NCBI RefSeq assembly: GCF_024704385.1
Contig: NZ_JAJDFX010000002.1
Span: forward strand, 3,658,001 to 3,722,000
Source of the DNA: Cellulomonas sp. P24
Lineage (GTDB): Bacteria; Actinomycetota; Actinomycetes; Actinomycetales; Cellulomonadaceae
Reading direction: 5' to 3'
DNA length: 64,000 nucleotides
The stretch's first letter is position 1, and each line of letters opens with the position of its first letter. The position numbers and the translations under genes were made by a program. Positions 45,420 to 54,379 of this stretch are shown in pieces. Under the pieces are notes generated by a model, which made no database searches, was not told the DNA's origin, and saw only the letters and a list, made by a program, of their open reading frames with translations.

Positions 45420-47027
45420 ATGGTGACCGTGCCCGACGACGTCATGCCAGCCGACCATGCCGCACGTCTCGCCGGTGCGGGCTGGAGCCCGGCAGGTCGA
45501 CTCGGCACCGGGGCGCACGGCACCACCTGGGCGGTACGGCGGACCGACGAGACCGGCGGTCGCGCCGCGGTGCGTCACCTGGAGGCACGCGTCGTCCGGA
45601 CCGGGACGTGCACCGAGCGGCTCGCGCTGCTCCGTGGCCTGGCGGACCCGCACGTCGCGAGGGTCCTCGACGTGGTGGACGACGGAGCGGACGGCCTCCT
45701 GGTCCTCGTCGAGGAGGTCTCGGGCCCGACGCTCGCCGCGCTCGTCGGCGCGCGCGGGCTGCTCACGCCGGGCGAGGTCGTCACGGTGGTCGCCGGTGTC
45801 GCCCGGGCACTGACGACCCTGCACGGTGCGGGACTGGTCCACGGGGACGTCGCACCGTCGAACGTCGTGATCGACATGTCCGGCGCGCCGGTGCTGATCG
45901 ACCTGTGGGGCGCCGTCGGCGCGGACGGTGACCTCGGTACCCCGGGCTTCGCGTCGGCAGCGGTTCTCGGCGGATCCGTACCCGTCCCGGCCGACGACGT
46001 CCACGCCCTGGGCCGCCTCGGGCGGTGGGCCCTCGGGGAGCGCGTGTGCGCAGAGGGCGACCCGGTAGCGGAGGTGCTAGGGGCGGCGTGCGGCATCGGA
46101 CCCGCCAGCCGGCTGACCTCGGTCGAGCTCGAGGCCCGGTGCTGCGCCGCGGCCCGACCCGAACCCGTCCTGCTCCCTGACCCGGCGGCTCTGGCACGCG
46201 CGGAGCTCCTCGGCGGCGCGCGGACCTGCCGTGCCGTCCTCCCGACGCGGCGCCGGCCGGCCCCTCCGCGAGGTGCGCCCCGAGCGCTGCGGAGAGCCGG
46301 GGGTGCGGCGCGCGCCGCCGGTGCGGCCCGGCGGGGTGCCGTGCCTCGTCGGAGCTCCTCGGTCGAGCGGCCGAGCCGCGGGGTGCACCGGGCGCGCGGG
46401 CCGAGAACGGCGACGCCGTTCGTCCGTGCGGTGCTGGCGATGGTGCTCGGGGTAGGCGCCCTGGTGCTGGGAGGTGGCGGCATCCTCCTGCACAGCACCG
46501 GAGTGCCCGACCGGCCGGTGCCGACAGCTGCCGAGGCGTCGTCGCACCCGACCGCGGGTGCCGGGCAGGCGCCGCCGCGCGACCAGGAGGTGCCGTCGAC
46601 CACCGCCGCGCCCGTGGCGCAGCCCGAGCCGGGGGACGACCCCGTCCCGACCGACCCGGCGGAGGCCGCCCGGTACCTCACCACCGTCCGGGCGCGGCTG
46701 CTGATCAGCGGTGACCCCGGTCGCCTCGCCGAGATCGACGTGCCCGGTTCTCCCGCGTACGAGGCAGATCGTGCGATCGTGACCGGTCTCGGCGGGACGG
46801 TCGGCAGCATCGACGGCCTGACCTGCACGGTCGAGTCGACGTTGGTGGACGACGACGCAGCGGTGGCCCTGGTCGACGTGACCTATGCGCTGTCCGCCCA
46901 CACCCGACGGGGACCGGACGGTGCGGTGATCGCGGCCGTGCCGGCCACCGCGCCGCAGACCGTCCGACTGACCCTGCACCGGACCGACGAGGGATGGCGG
47001 GTCAGCGACGTCGCGGCGGCGACCTGA
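45420..47027 (+). CDS. membrane-anchored protein kinase-like protein, probable pseudokinase
   Basis: A 535-residue protein with a eukaryotic-type kinase domain, about residues 20-250, a Pro/Arg-rich linker, a single membrane helix near residues 335-360, and an external domain of about 170 residues with a Pro/Thr-rich start. The kinase part keeps the glycine loop GTGAHGTTW and the catalytic-loop-like HGDVAPSN, but the ATP-binding lysine of VAIK is arginine in AAVRHL (residue 52) and DFG is DLWG. It is therefore likely a pseudokinase that binds but does not phosphorylate. The external domain resembles the SnoaL-like folds often attached to such proteins. ATG 45420 is the upstream choice; GTG 45423 is adjacent. 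Function unknown, perhaps sensing envelope signals. Confidence 0.75.
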   Translation: MVTVPDDVMPADHAARLAGAGWSPAGRLGTGAHGTTWAVRRTDETGGRAAVRHLEARVVRTGTCTERLALLRGLADPHVARVLDVVDDGADGLLVLVEEVSGPTLAALVGARGLLTPGEVVTVVAGVARALTTLHGAGLVHGDVAPSNVVIDMSGAPVLIDLWGAVGADGDLGTPGFASAAVLGGSVPVPADDVHALGRLGRWALGERVCAEGDPVAEVLGAACGIGPASRLTSVELEARCCAAARPEPVLLPDPAALARAELLGGARTCRAVLPTRRRPAPPRGAPRALRRAGGAARAAGAARRGAVPRRSSSVERPSRGVHRARGPRTATPFVRAVLAMVLGVGALVLGGGGILLHSTGVPDRPVPTAAEASSHPTAGAGQAPPRDQEVPSTTAAPVAQPEPGDDPVPTDPAEAARYLTTVRARLLISGDPGRLAEIDVPGSPAYEADRAIVTGLGGTVGSIDGLTCTVESTLVDDDAAVALVDVTYALSAHTRRGPDGAVIAAVPATAPQTVRLTLHRTDEGWRVSDVAAAT

Positions 47028-47048
47028 GCGCTGTCGGAGCCGGTCGAC

Positions 47049-47939
47049 TCAGCGACGGACGAGCCAGTCGGCTGCGTCCTCGATCGTCGGGTGGCGGAAC
47101 GTGAACCCGTCGTCGGTCAGGGCTCGCGGGACGGCGCGAATCGACCCGAGCACCTCGCGTGAGAACTCCCCGAGCACGATCTTCAGGGCGAAGGCCGGCA
47201 CGGCCACGACGGCCGGACGATGCAGCGCGCTCGCCAGGGCCCGTGCCACCGTGGCGTTGTCGACGGGGTGCGGGGCAGTCAGGTTCACCGCACCCTGCAC
47301 GGACGACGTCAGCAGGTGCGCGATCGCCCGGACCTCGTCCTCGAGGGTGATCCAGCTCCAGTACTGACGCCCGCTGCCGAGGCGGCCGCCAAGACCGGCG
47401 CGCAGCAGCGGGAGCATCCGGGCCAGAGCGCCGCCGTGCGGGGAGAGCACGATCCCGCTCCGGAGGTGGGCGACCCTGACCCCTGCGTCGCGCGCGGCAC
47501 CGGTCGAGGCCTCCCACTCGCGCACGACGGAGGCGAGGAACGTCTGGCCCCACCCGCCGGTCTCGTCGACCTCGTGCATGCCGGTGTCTCCGTACGCCCC
47601 GATCGCCGAGCCCTGCAGGAGCACGGCCGGGGGAGTGTCCGCACCGGCCATGGTGCGCGCCAGGAGGGAGGTCGTGCTCGTCCTGGACAGCAGCACGGTG
47701 CGCTTGTACGCCGGGGTGAGGCGGTGGTCCCCGACTCCTGCTCCGGCGAGGTTGATCACGGCGTCGGCGCCCGAGAGTGCGTTCGCAGCGAGGCGGCCGG
47801 CCGCCGGGTCCCACTCGATCTCGTCCGCGTGCGTCGCCGGTCGGCGGACGAGCCGGAGGACCTGATGGCCCGAGGCGCTCAGGTGCTCGACGACTGCCGA
47901 CCCGATCAGCCCGTGCGAACCCGCGACGACGACGTCCAT
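47049..47939 (-). CDS. TIGR01777 family NAD-dependent epimerase/dehydratase
   Basis: A 296-residue short-chain-dehydrogenase-like protein with a DVVVAGSHGLIGSAV nucleotide-binding opening and INLAGAGVGD, then a C-terminal DUF1731-like domain (ALTDDGFTFRHP). By family knowledge, TIGR01777 genes occur in most bacteria and the function is not settled. ATG 47939 has TAGGTT at 47946-47951, six bases upstream, and no Shine-Dalgarno. It converges with the pseudokinase gene, and its homologue lies by dlaT in mycobacteria (Rv2216), as here with sucB. Confidence 0.9.
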   Translation of the reverse strand: MDVVVAGSHGLIGSAVVEHLSASGHQVLRLVRRPATHADEIEWDPAAGRLAANALSGADAVINLAGAGVGDHRLTPAYKRTVLLSRTSTTSLLARTMAGADTPPAVLLQGSAIGAYGDTGMHEVDETGGWGQTFLASVVREWEASTGAARDAGVRVAHLRSGIVLSPHGGALARMLPLLRAGLGGRLGSGRQYWSWITLEDEVRAIAHLLTSSVQGAVNLTAPHPVDNATVARALASALHRPAVVAVPAFALKIVLGEFSREVLGSIRAVPRALTDDGFTFRHPTIEDAADWLVRR

Positions 47940-48014
47940 GGCGTCAACCTACGTCACGGACCCGGTGTCCCACCCTCGGCGCGGCCGACGTGACGGTGGG
48001 CGCAGACACGGCGA

Positions 48015-48046
48015 TGCCCGGTCGGTGATCTCTCACCGACCGGGCA
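48015..48046 (-). terminator. terminator of the lpd-sucB operon
   Basis: Arms TGCCCGGTCGGTGA (48015-48028) and TCACCGACCGGGCA (48033-48046) pair perfectly over 14 bases around a tetraloop, 23 bases after the sucB stop. No U tract. Confidence 0.75.
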
Positions 48047-48068
48047 CCGGAGTGACCAGCGGGTCGCG

Positions 48069-49811
48069 TCAGAGCCCGAGCTCGGACTCGAACGCCCCTT
48101 CTTCGATCCGGTTCTTGATCGCCGTCAGGTACCGCGCGGCGTCCGCGCCGTCGACCAGTCGGTGGTCGTAGGAGAGCGAGAGGTAGATCATCGAGCGGAT
48201 CGCGATGACCTCCTCGCCGTCTGTGCCCTTCACGACGACCGGACGCTTGACGATCGTGCCGGTGCCCAGGATCGCCACCTGCGGGAGCGCCACGATCGGC
48301 GTGTCCAAGAGGGCACCGCCGGAGCCGGTGTTCGTGATCGTGAACGTGCCGCCCGTGAGGTCGTCCGGCCCGACCTTGTTGTTGCGGGTCCGGCCGGCGA
48401 GGTCGGCGATCTTGCGTGCGAGGCCGGCGAGGTTCAGGTCACCGGCGTCCTTGATCACCGGGACGACGAGACCGCGCTCGGTGTCGACCGCGATGCCGAG
48501 GTTCTCGGAGCCGTGGTAGACGATCTGGTCGCCGTCGATGCTCGCGTTGATCTTCGGGTAGGTCTTGAGCGCCTCGACCGCGGCGAGGGCGAAGAACGGG
48601 AGGAACGTGAGGTTCACGCCCTCGCGTGCCTGGAACTCGGCCTTCGCCCGGGCACGGAGCTTCGCCACCTTCGTGACGTCGACCTCCACGACCGTGGTGA
48701 GCTGGGCGGCGTTCTGCAGCGACTCGACCATCCGCTCGGCGACGATCTTCCGCAGACGCGACATCTTCTCGGTCGTCCCGCGGAGCGGAGACACGGGCGG
48801 CGCGGTGCGCGTCGGTGCGGGCGCCGCCGCAGGTGCGGACACCGCCGCTGCCTTCGCGGCCTCGGCCTTCGCCGCGGCGTCGAGCACGTCCTCCTTGCGG
48901 ATACGTCCGCCGACGCCCGTCCCGGTGAGCGTGGAGACATCCACACCCTTCTCCGCAGCGAGCTTGCGGACGAGCGGTGTGAGGTAGGCGACCGCGTTGA
49001 CGGCGCCGGCCGGGGCCGGTGCGGGTGCAGCCACCGGTGCGGGTGCCGCGACAGGTGCGGGTGCGGCGACAGGTGCGGGTGCGGCGACAGGTGCGGGTGC
49101 GGCGACCGGTGCGGGTGCAGCCACCGGTGCAGGTGCAGGTGCAGGTGCCGGAGTCGGTGCGGCGACGGGTGCGGCAGCCGGTGCTGCCGTCGCGGCTCCG
49201 GAACCGATCACCGCGAGCGGCGTGCCGACGCTCACCGTCTCGTCCTCCTGGACGAGGATCTGCTGGAGGGTCCCGGCGAACGGCGACGGGATCTCGGTGT
49301 CGACCTTGTCGGTCGAGACCTCGAGCAGGGGCTCGTCCATCGCGACCTCGTCGCCCACGGCCTTGAGCCACCGGGTGACGGTGCCCTCGGTCACGCTCTC
49401 GCCCAGTGCGGGCATCGCGACCTGCGCGCCGTCCCCGGAAGCGGGTGCCGGGGCAGCCGGTGCCGCCGCAGCCGCGACGGGAGCAGGGACATCGGCGACC
49501 GGTGCCGCTGCCACGGGCGCGGGGGCCTCGACGACGGGTGCCGGGGCCTCGGCGACGGGCGCCGCTGCGCCGTCACCCGAGCCGATCAGGGCCAGCGCCG
49601 TCCCGACGCCGACGGTCTCGTCCTCCTGGACGAGGATCTGCTCGAGCACGCCGGCGAACGGCGACGGGATCTCGGTGTCGACCTTGTCGGTCGAGACCTC
49701 GAGCAAGGGCTCGTCGACGGCGACGGTGTCGCCGACGGCCTTGAGCCAACGGGTGACGGTGCCCTCGGTCACGCTCTCGCCAAGGGCCGGCATCTGCACG
49801 GAGTCGGACAT
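48069..49811 (-). CDS. sucB: 2-oxoglutarate/pyruvate dehydrogenase E2, dihydrolipoyl acyltransferase
   Basis: The core of the 2-oxoacid dehydrogenase complex, moving acyl groups from E1 to CoA. The 580-residue protein has two lipoyl domains (each with the lipoylated lysine in STDKVDTE), a peripheral subunit-binding domain ([30 protein letters not shown]) and the catalytic domain with the active site [16 protein letters not shown]. The second linker is a hexapeptide Ala-Pro repeat. ATG 49811 is supported by AGGAGG nine bases upstream. Mycobacterial DlaT serves both pyruvate and other complexes, so the symbol could be dlaT. It works with aceE and lpd and is lipoylated by the lipA/lipB products. 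Confidence 0.95.
   Translation of the reverse strand: MSDSVQMPALGESVTEGTVTRWLKAVGDTVAVDEPLLEVSTDKVDTEIPSPFAGVLEQILVQEDETVGVGTALALIGSGDGAAAPVAEAPAPVVEAPAPVAAAPVADVPAPVAAAAAPAAPAPASGDGAQVAMPALGESVTEGTVTRWLKAVGDEVAMDEPLLEVSTDKVDTEIPSPFAGTLQQILVQEDETVSVGTPLAVIGSGAATAAPAAAPVAAPTPAPAPAPAPVAAPAPVAAPAPVAAPAPVAAPAPVAAPAPVAAPAPAPAGAVNAVAYLTPLVRKLAAEKGVDVSTLTGTGVGGRIRKEDVLDAAAKAEAAKAAAVSAPAAAPAPTRTAPPVSPLRGTTEKMSRLRKIVAERMVESLQNAAQLTTVVEVDVTKVAKLRARAKAEFQAREGVNLTFLPFFALAAVEALKTYPKINASIDGDQIVYHGSENLGIAVDTERGLVVPVIKDAGDLNLAGLARKIADLAGRTRNNKVGPDDLTGGTFTITNTGSGGALLDTPIVALPQVAILGTGTIVKRPVVVKGTDGEEVIAIRSMIYLSLSYDHRLVDGADAARYLTAIKNRIEEGAFESELGL
49018..49143 (-). repeat. 18-base tandem repeat in the sucB interdomain linker
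   Basis: Seven direct copies of an 18-base unit close to GGTGCGGGTGCGGCGACA, each encoding the hexapeptide PVAAPA in the flexible linker between the second lipoyl domain and the E1/E3-binding domain. Units 3 and 4 are identical and the others differ by a few bases, so copy number is likely to vary between strains. Confidence 0.85.
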
Positions 49812-49855
49812 GACCGCGTGCCTCCTCACGAATCAGGGGGTTGTGGTCCCAGGGG

Positions 49856-51241
49856 TCAGTTGTGGGCGTGCAGGGGCTTGCCGGCGAGGGCGAGGTGCGC
49901 CTCGCCGAGTGCCTCGTTCTGCGTCGGGTGAGCGTGCACGAGCGACGCGACGTCGTCGGGGTACGCCTCCCAGTTGACGATGAGCTGGCCCTCGCCGATG
50001 AGCTCGCCCACGCGTGCGCCGATCATGTGCACGCCGACGACCGGTCCGTTCTTCTCGCGGACCAGCTTGACGAAGCCGGCGGTCGCGAGGATCTGGCTCT
50101 TGCCGTTGCCGCCCAGGTTGTACTCGAGCGTCTCGACGGCGTCGTCGCCGTAGGTGGCCTTGGCCTTGGCCTCGGTGAGGCCGACGGAGGCGACCTCGGG
50201 GTCCGAGTAGGTGACCCGGGGGATGCCCGACTCGACGATCGCCTGGGGCGCGAGGCCGGCGATCTCCTCGGCCACGAAGATGCCCTGGGCGAAGCCGCGG
50301 TGCGCGAGCTGGAGGCCGGGCACGATGTCGCCGACCGCGTAGATGTTGCCGACGCCCGTGTGCAGACGCTCGTTGGTGATGACGAAGCCGCGATCGAGCG
50401 TCAGGCCCTGCTCCTCGTAGCCGAGCCCGGCCGTGTTCGGCCCGCGCCCGACGGCGACCAGGAGGAGGTCGGCGTCGAAGGTCTTGCCGTCCTCGAGGGA
50501 CACGTGGACACCGTTGTCGTCCTGCGTCACTCCCGCGAAGCGGACCCCGAGGTTGAATGCGATCCCGCGCTTGCGGTACGCGCGCTCGAAGGCCTTGCTC
50601 AGGGCCTCGTCCTCGTTCGGGACGAGGTGCGGCAGGGCCTCGATGATCGTGACGTCGACGCCGAAGGACTTCCAGACGCTCGCGAACTCGGAGCCGATCA
50701 CGCCACCGCCGAGGACGATCACGGATGACGGGATCCAGTCGAGCTGGAGAGCCTGGTCGGACGTGATGACCCGACCACCGATCTCGAGACCGGGGAGAGA
50801 GCGCGCGTACGAGCCGGTACCGAGCACGATGTGGCGCCCCGTGTACCGCTGTCCGTCGACCTCGATCGTGTCAGGGGCGACCAGTCGGCCGTGCCCCTCG
50901 ACGACGGTGATCTTGCGGGACTTCACCAGACCCTGGAGGCCCTTGTACAGACGGGCGATGACCGCGTCCTTGTACTGGTTGACGGCCGGCATGTCGATGC
51001 CCTCGAGCGTCGCGCGGACGCCGAACTGCTCGCTCTCGCGGGCGTTGTCGGCGATCTCCGCAGCGTGCAGGAGGGCCTTCGTCGGGATGCAGCCGTTGTG
51101 CAGGCAGGTCCCGCCGATCTTGCCGGACTCGATCAGGGCGACGGAGAGGCCGAGCTGGGCGCCGCGGAGAGCGGCCGCATAGCCACCACTCCCTCCGCCC
51201 AGGACGACGATGTCGAAAGCGGTGCCGTTCGTGTCGGCCAC
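49856..51241 (-). CDS. lpd: dihydrolipoyl dehydrogenase
   Basis: E3 of the dehydrogenase complexes: reoxidises dihydrolipoyl groups with FAD and NAD+. The 461-residue flavoprotein has the FAD fold VVLGGGSGGYAAALRG, the redox disulfide GGTCLHNGCIPTK, and the NAD fold VIVLGGGVIGSEFA. The C-terminal catalytic His-Glu pair is in HAHPTQNEALGE. GTG 51241 has GAGGAG six bases upstream. It is followed by sucB at a 44-base gap and is co-transcribed. Confidence 0.95.
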   Translation of the reverse strand: MADTNGTAFDIVVLGGGSGGYAAALRGAQLGLSVALIESGKIGGTCLHNGCIPTKALLHAAEIADNARESEQFGVRATLEGIDMPAVNQYKDAVIARLYKGLQGLVKSRKITVVEGHGRLVAPDTIEVDGQRYTGRHIVLGTGSYARSLPGLEIGGRVITSDQALQLDWIPSSVIVLGGGVIGSEFASVWKSFGVDVTIIEALPHLVPNEDEALSKAFERAYRKRGIAFNLGVRFAGVTQDDNGVHVSLEDGKTFDADLLLVAVGRGPNTAGLGYEEQGLTLDRGFVITNERLHTGVGNIYAVGDIVPGLQLAHRGFAQGIFVAEEIAGLAPQAIVESGIPRVTYSDPEVASVGLTEAKAKATYGDDAVETLEYNLGGNGKSQILATAGFVKLVREKNGPVVGVHMIGARVGELIGEGQLIVNWEAYPDDVASLVHAHPTQNEALGEAHLALAGKPLHAHN

Positions 51242-51475
51242 GTGCAACTCCTCAGGCGAGAGGTGTGGTGTCGGGTGTGCTCGCCGACCATCTTGTCACC
51301 CTCGCGTCACCCGGACGAACCAGCGGGCCCACGATCAGGTGTGATGCTGCGAACAGTCATCCCACGTATTTCGTCGCCGAGAGCCCGTGGGAGCGGTTCC
51401 CGCGGGCGGGTCCTGGACGGCCGGACCTCACCGGTCTCCCGGGCCGCGGACAGGTCTGGCAGCTACCCTGCCGCC

Positions 51476-51868
51476 ATGGGTCTGTTCTCACGTCTGACGC
51501 GACGCCGATCTGGCTCGACGGAGGCGGCGCCGTCCTCGCGCGAGGCGCAGCAGGCGACCCTGGCCCACTTCCGTGAGTTCGTCAGCACCCGGCGAGGGGT
51601 CGAGGCCTACGTCGAACCCCGGACGAACGACACGCCGATGACGATGATGCTCGTCGCCGGCACGGGGGAGTGGACGAGGCGACGAGTGCCCGACCCCGGG
51701 ACGGCGCGCCAGGTCGCCGAGTCGCTGGGTGTCCCGATCTACGACGTCCATCGCACCGGCTACCCCCAGCGTATGCGCGACTGGAACTCCCGTCAGCGCT
51801 CGCACGCCCGCGACGTGTCCCGGGGCTCGCGCGCCCGGGACGTCCCGCGCTCCCGCGACCTGCCCTGA
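51476..51868 (+). CDS. conserved actinobacterial hypothetical protein
   Basis: A 130-residue basic protein. After a short basic opening (MGLFSRLTRRR) it has a conserved-looking core FREFVSTRRGVEAYVEPRT and a C-terminal VGVPIYDVHRTGYPQRMRD, followed by a repetitive tail of RSRDVSRGSRARDVPRSRD. I do not know a function. ATG 51476 follows TACCCT at 51464-51469 by six bases. It is divergent from lpd and convergent on pepA, a position conserved in other actinobacteria as I recall. Confidence 0.75.
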   Translation: MGLFSRLTRRRSGSTEAAPSSREAQQATLAHFREFVSTRRGVEAYVEPRTNDTPMTMMLVAGTGEWTRRRVPDPGTARQVAESLGVPIYDVHRTGYPQRMRDWNSRQRSHARDVSRGSRARDVPRSRDLP

Positions 51869-51940
51869 GACGCGCGTCACCGCGGACCTGACCCGGGGCT
51901 CGCACGCCGCGGGACCTGACCCGGACGCCGCGCGCCGCGG

Positions 51941-53443
51941 CTACTTCGCCGAGGCGCGCGACTCGATCAGGGCCAGCATCGTCCGGACGCCGACGCCGGT
52001 GCCGCCGACCGGGGTGTAGCCATGGGCGGTCTTCTCGTTGAAGGCCGGACCGGCGATGTCCAGGTGCGCCCACGGCGTGGTCCCGACGAACTCCTGCAGG
52101 AACACCCCGGCGGAGAGCATGCCGCCCCACCGCTCGCCGATGTTCGCGATGTCGGCGACCTTCGAGGACAGCCCCGCGCGCAGCTCCTCGGGCAGCGGCA
52201 TCGGCCAGAACTGCTCGCCGGCGGCGCCTGCGGCGGTGACGACCTCGGCCCGGACCGCCTCGGTGCCCATGACGGCCGAGACCCGGTGGCCGAGCGCGAC
52301 GACCTGCGCACCGGTGAGCGTCGCGATGTCGAGGACGACGTCCGGCTTCTCCTCGGTGGCGGCGACGAGCCCGTCAGCCAGGACCAGACGACCCTCGGCA
52401 TCGGTGTTCAGGACCTCGACGGTCGTGCCGCCACGGATCGTGATGACGTCGCTGGGACGCTGCGCGGATCCGGAGGGCATGTTCTCCGCCAGGCACAGCC
52501 AGCCGGTCACGGCGACCGGGAGTCCGAGGCGCGCAGCGGCGACGACGGTGTGGAGCACGGCGGCGGCGCCGGACATGTCCGACTTCATCGCGTCCATCCC
52601 CGCGGCCGGCTTGATCGAGATGCCGCCGGAGTCGAACGTGATGCCCTTGCCGACCAGCGCGACCTTGGCCGCCGGCCGCGACGGCGAGTAGGCGACCTTG
52701 ACGAGTCGCGGACCACGGACCGAACCCTGCCCGACGCCGATGAGCCCGCCGTAGCCGCCTGCGGCCAGTGCCTTCTCGTCGAGGACGGTCACCTTGATGC
52801 CCGTCCCCTTGGCGGCTTCCTTCGCGAGGTCGGCGAACGCCGCCGGGTAGAGGTCGTTGGGTGCGGTGTTGATCAGGTCGCGCGTGGCGTTGACGGCGTC
52901 GGTGAGGATCTCCGCACGCGTGAGCGCGGCCTTGGCGGCCTTGTCCTTCGCGAGCGGCGTGACGACCTCGAGCTGGGCGACCGGCACCGCCTTGGCGGCG
53001 GCGTCGGTGGCCCGGTAGCGGGTGTACGCGTAGGCACCGAGCAGGGCACCCTCGACCACGGCCGCGAGCTGGGCGAGGTCGCCGCTCGGCAGGGCGAGCG
53101 CCACCGCGCCGGTGCCGGCGAGCTCGCGGGTCGCCGCACCGGCCGCGCGGCGCAGCGGCTCCGGCCCCCACACCTCGGCCACGTCCCCGAGTCCGGTGAG
53201 GACGACGACGGGTGCCGCCACGGACCCTCCCGACGGGACCTTGCGGACCTCGTCGACCGCTCCGGTGATGCCGAGAGCCCCGGCACCGGACGTCAGCACG
53301 TCGGTCAGGGCCGTGCGCAGCGCTGCCGGCAGCGCGTCACCGGCGACGAGCACCGGTCCGTCCGGCGTGGTCGCGGTGGCGACGACGACGGCGTCGGTCG
53401 TGAGGCGGGAAAGGTCGGCGGAGGTCAGCGTCAGTCGAGGCAC
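51941..53443 (-). CDS. pepA: leucyl aminopeptidase, M17 family
   Basis: Two-zinc exopeptidase that removes N-terminal residues from peptides. The 500-residue protein has the catalytic segment VGKGITFDSGGISIKP with the lysine and metal-binding aspartate, and the NTDAEGRLVLAD signature with the catalytic arginine. GTG 53443 has TAGGAT at 53450-53455, six bases upstream, and no Shine-Dalgarno. It may recycle peptides imported by the dpp system, but this is only a guess. Confidence 0.94.
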   Translation of the reverse strand: MPRLTLTSADLSRLTTDAVVVATATTPDGPVLVAGDALPAALRTALTDVLTSGAGALGITGAVDEVRKVPSGGSVAAPVVVLTGLGDVAEVWGPEPLRRAAGAATRELAGTGAVALALPSGDLAQLAAVVEGALLGAYAYTRYRATDAAAKAVPVAQLEVVTPLAKDKAAKAALTRAEILTDAVNATRDLINTAPNDLYPAAFADLAKEAAKGTGIKVTVLDEKALAAGGYGGLIGVGQGSVRGPRLVKVAYSPSRPAAKVALVGKGITFDSGGISIKPAAGMDAMKSDMSGAAAVLHTVVAAARLGLPVAVTGWLCLAENMPSGSAQRPSDVITIRGGTTVEVLNTDAEGRLVLADGLVAATEEKPDVVLDIATLTGAQVVALGHRVSAVMGTEAVRAEVVTAAGAAGEQFWPMPLPEELRAGLSSKVADIANIGERWGGMLSAGVFLQEFVGTTPWAHLDIAGPAFNEKTAHGYTPVGGTGVGVRTMLALIESRASAK

Positions 53444-53483
53444 GGTCAGATCCTAGTCCGGTGAGCGAGGTAGCCTCGGGCCC

Positions 53484-53843
53484 GTGATCCTGCCTCTCGC
53501 TCTCGCCGTCGTGGTACTGGCGGCCGTCCTCGCCTCCTGGGCCGCGCTCTGGGCGGTGCGTGACCGACCTGTCGTGCTCAACCAGCTCTGGGGCGCGGCG
53601 GTCGTCGAGGGGGCTCTGCTCGTGCAGCTCGTGGTGGCCGTCGTCATGTCGGCGCGGGGACCGGGGCCGGCAGAGCACGGCACGTTCTGGGGCTACGCGG
53701 CTGCGGGGCTCCTCATCCTTCCGCTCGCAGGGGCCTGGGCGTTCGCGGAGCGGACGCGCTGGAGCTCGGTGGTGCTGCTCGTCGCCGCGGTGACGGTGGC
53801 CTTCATGCAATGGCGGATGCTGCAGACCTGGGGGATCTCATGA
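53484..53843 (+). CDS. small conserved membrane protein
   Basis: A 119-residue protein with four predicted membrane helices (residues about 3-22, 36-58, 68-87 and 93-112). It has few charged residues and no recognisable motif, so function is unknown. GTG 53484 follows TAGCCT at 53471-53476 by seven bases, hence likely leaderless. Its stop overlaps the start of the next gene (ATGA), and both genes sit between pepA and pyrD. Confidence 0.8.
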   Translation: MILPLALAVVVLAAVLASWAALWAVRDRPVVLNQLWGAAVVEGALLVQLVVAVVMSARGPGPAEHGTFWGYAAAGLLILPLAGAWAFAERTRWSSVVLLVAAVTVAFMQWRMLQTWGIS

Positions 53844-54343
53844 CCGAGCAGACCGAGCCGCGCGACGAGGCGGTCCCGCCGGCGGTGACCGTGGCCACGG
53901 ACCCGAGCGGATCCGACGTGGCACCGCACGACGTGCCGTCGACGTCATCGGGGCCGGGGCGCGTGCTCGTCGCGGTCTACGGAGTGTTCGCGCTCGCTGC
54001 GACGGCCCGTGCGGGCTACCAGATCGCGACGAAGCTCTCCGAGGCCCCGCTCGCCTACCTGCTCTCGGCGCTCTCCGCCGTGGTGTACGTGGCGGCCACG
54101 TTCGCCCTCGCCCGCGGGGGTGCCGTCGCCCGCCGCATCGCCTGGGTGGCATGCAGCGTCGAGCTTCTCGGAGTCGTGTCCGTCGGGACGTTGTCGTTGC
54201 TCTCACCCCAGGACTTCCCCCAGGCGACGGTCTGGTCGGTGTTCGGGCAGGGCTACGGCTACGTCCCGCTGGTGCTCCCGGTTCTCGGTCTGCTCTGGCT
54301 CCGCCGGACCCGTCCCGATCGCACGTCGGCCACCGCGCTCTGA
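53840..54343 (+). CDS. membrane protein of unknown function
   Basis: A 167-residue protein: a hydrophilic N-terminus of about 35 residues rich in Pro, Thr and acid residues, then four membrane helices (about residues 43-60, 71-90, 95-118 and 137-158). ATG 53840 overlaps the stop of the upstream membrane protein (ATGA), so they are translated together and may form one small membrane complex. No catalytic motif or named family was recognised. Confidence 0.8.
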   Translation: MTEQTEPRDEAVPPAVTVATDPSGSDVAPHDVPSTSSGPGRVLVAVYGVFALAATARAGYQIATKLSEAPLAYLLSALSAVVYVAATFALARGGAVARRIAWVACSVELLGVVSVGTLSLLSPQDFPQATVWSVFGQGYGYVPLVLPVLGLLWLRRTRPDRTSATAL

Positions 54344-54379
54344 CCCTGCGGGGCGCGTGCGCCCGCTAGGTTGGTGCGC

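Noticed and set aside
45396..45422. A start for the pseudokinase at 45396
   Set aside because: Nothing supports the earlier start; the ATG at 45420 is adjacent to a TACGAA-type box, though the true start remains uncertain.
49018..49143. The 18-base repeats as a CRISPR array
   Set aside because: The copies abut with no spacers, and the repeats encode an in-frame protein linker.
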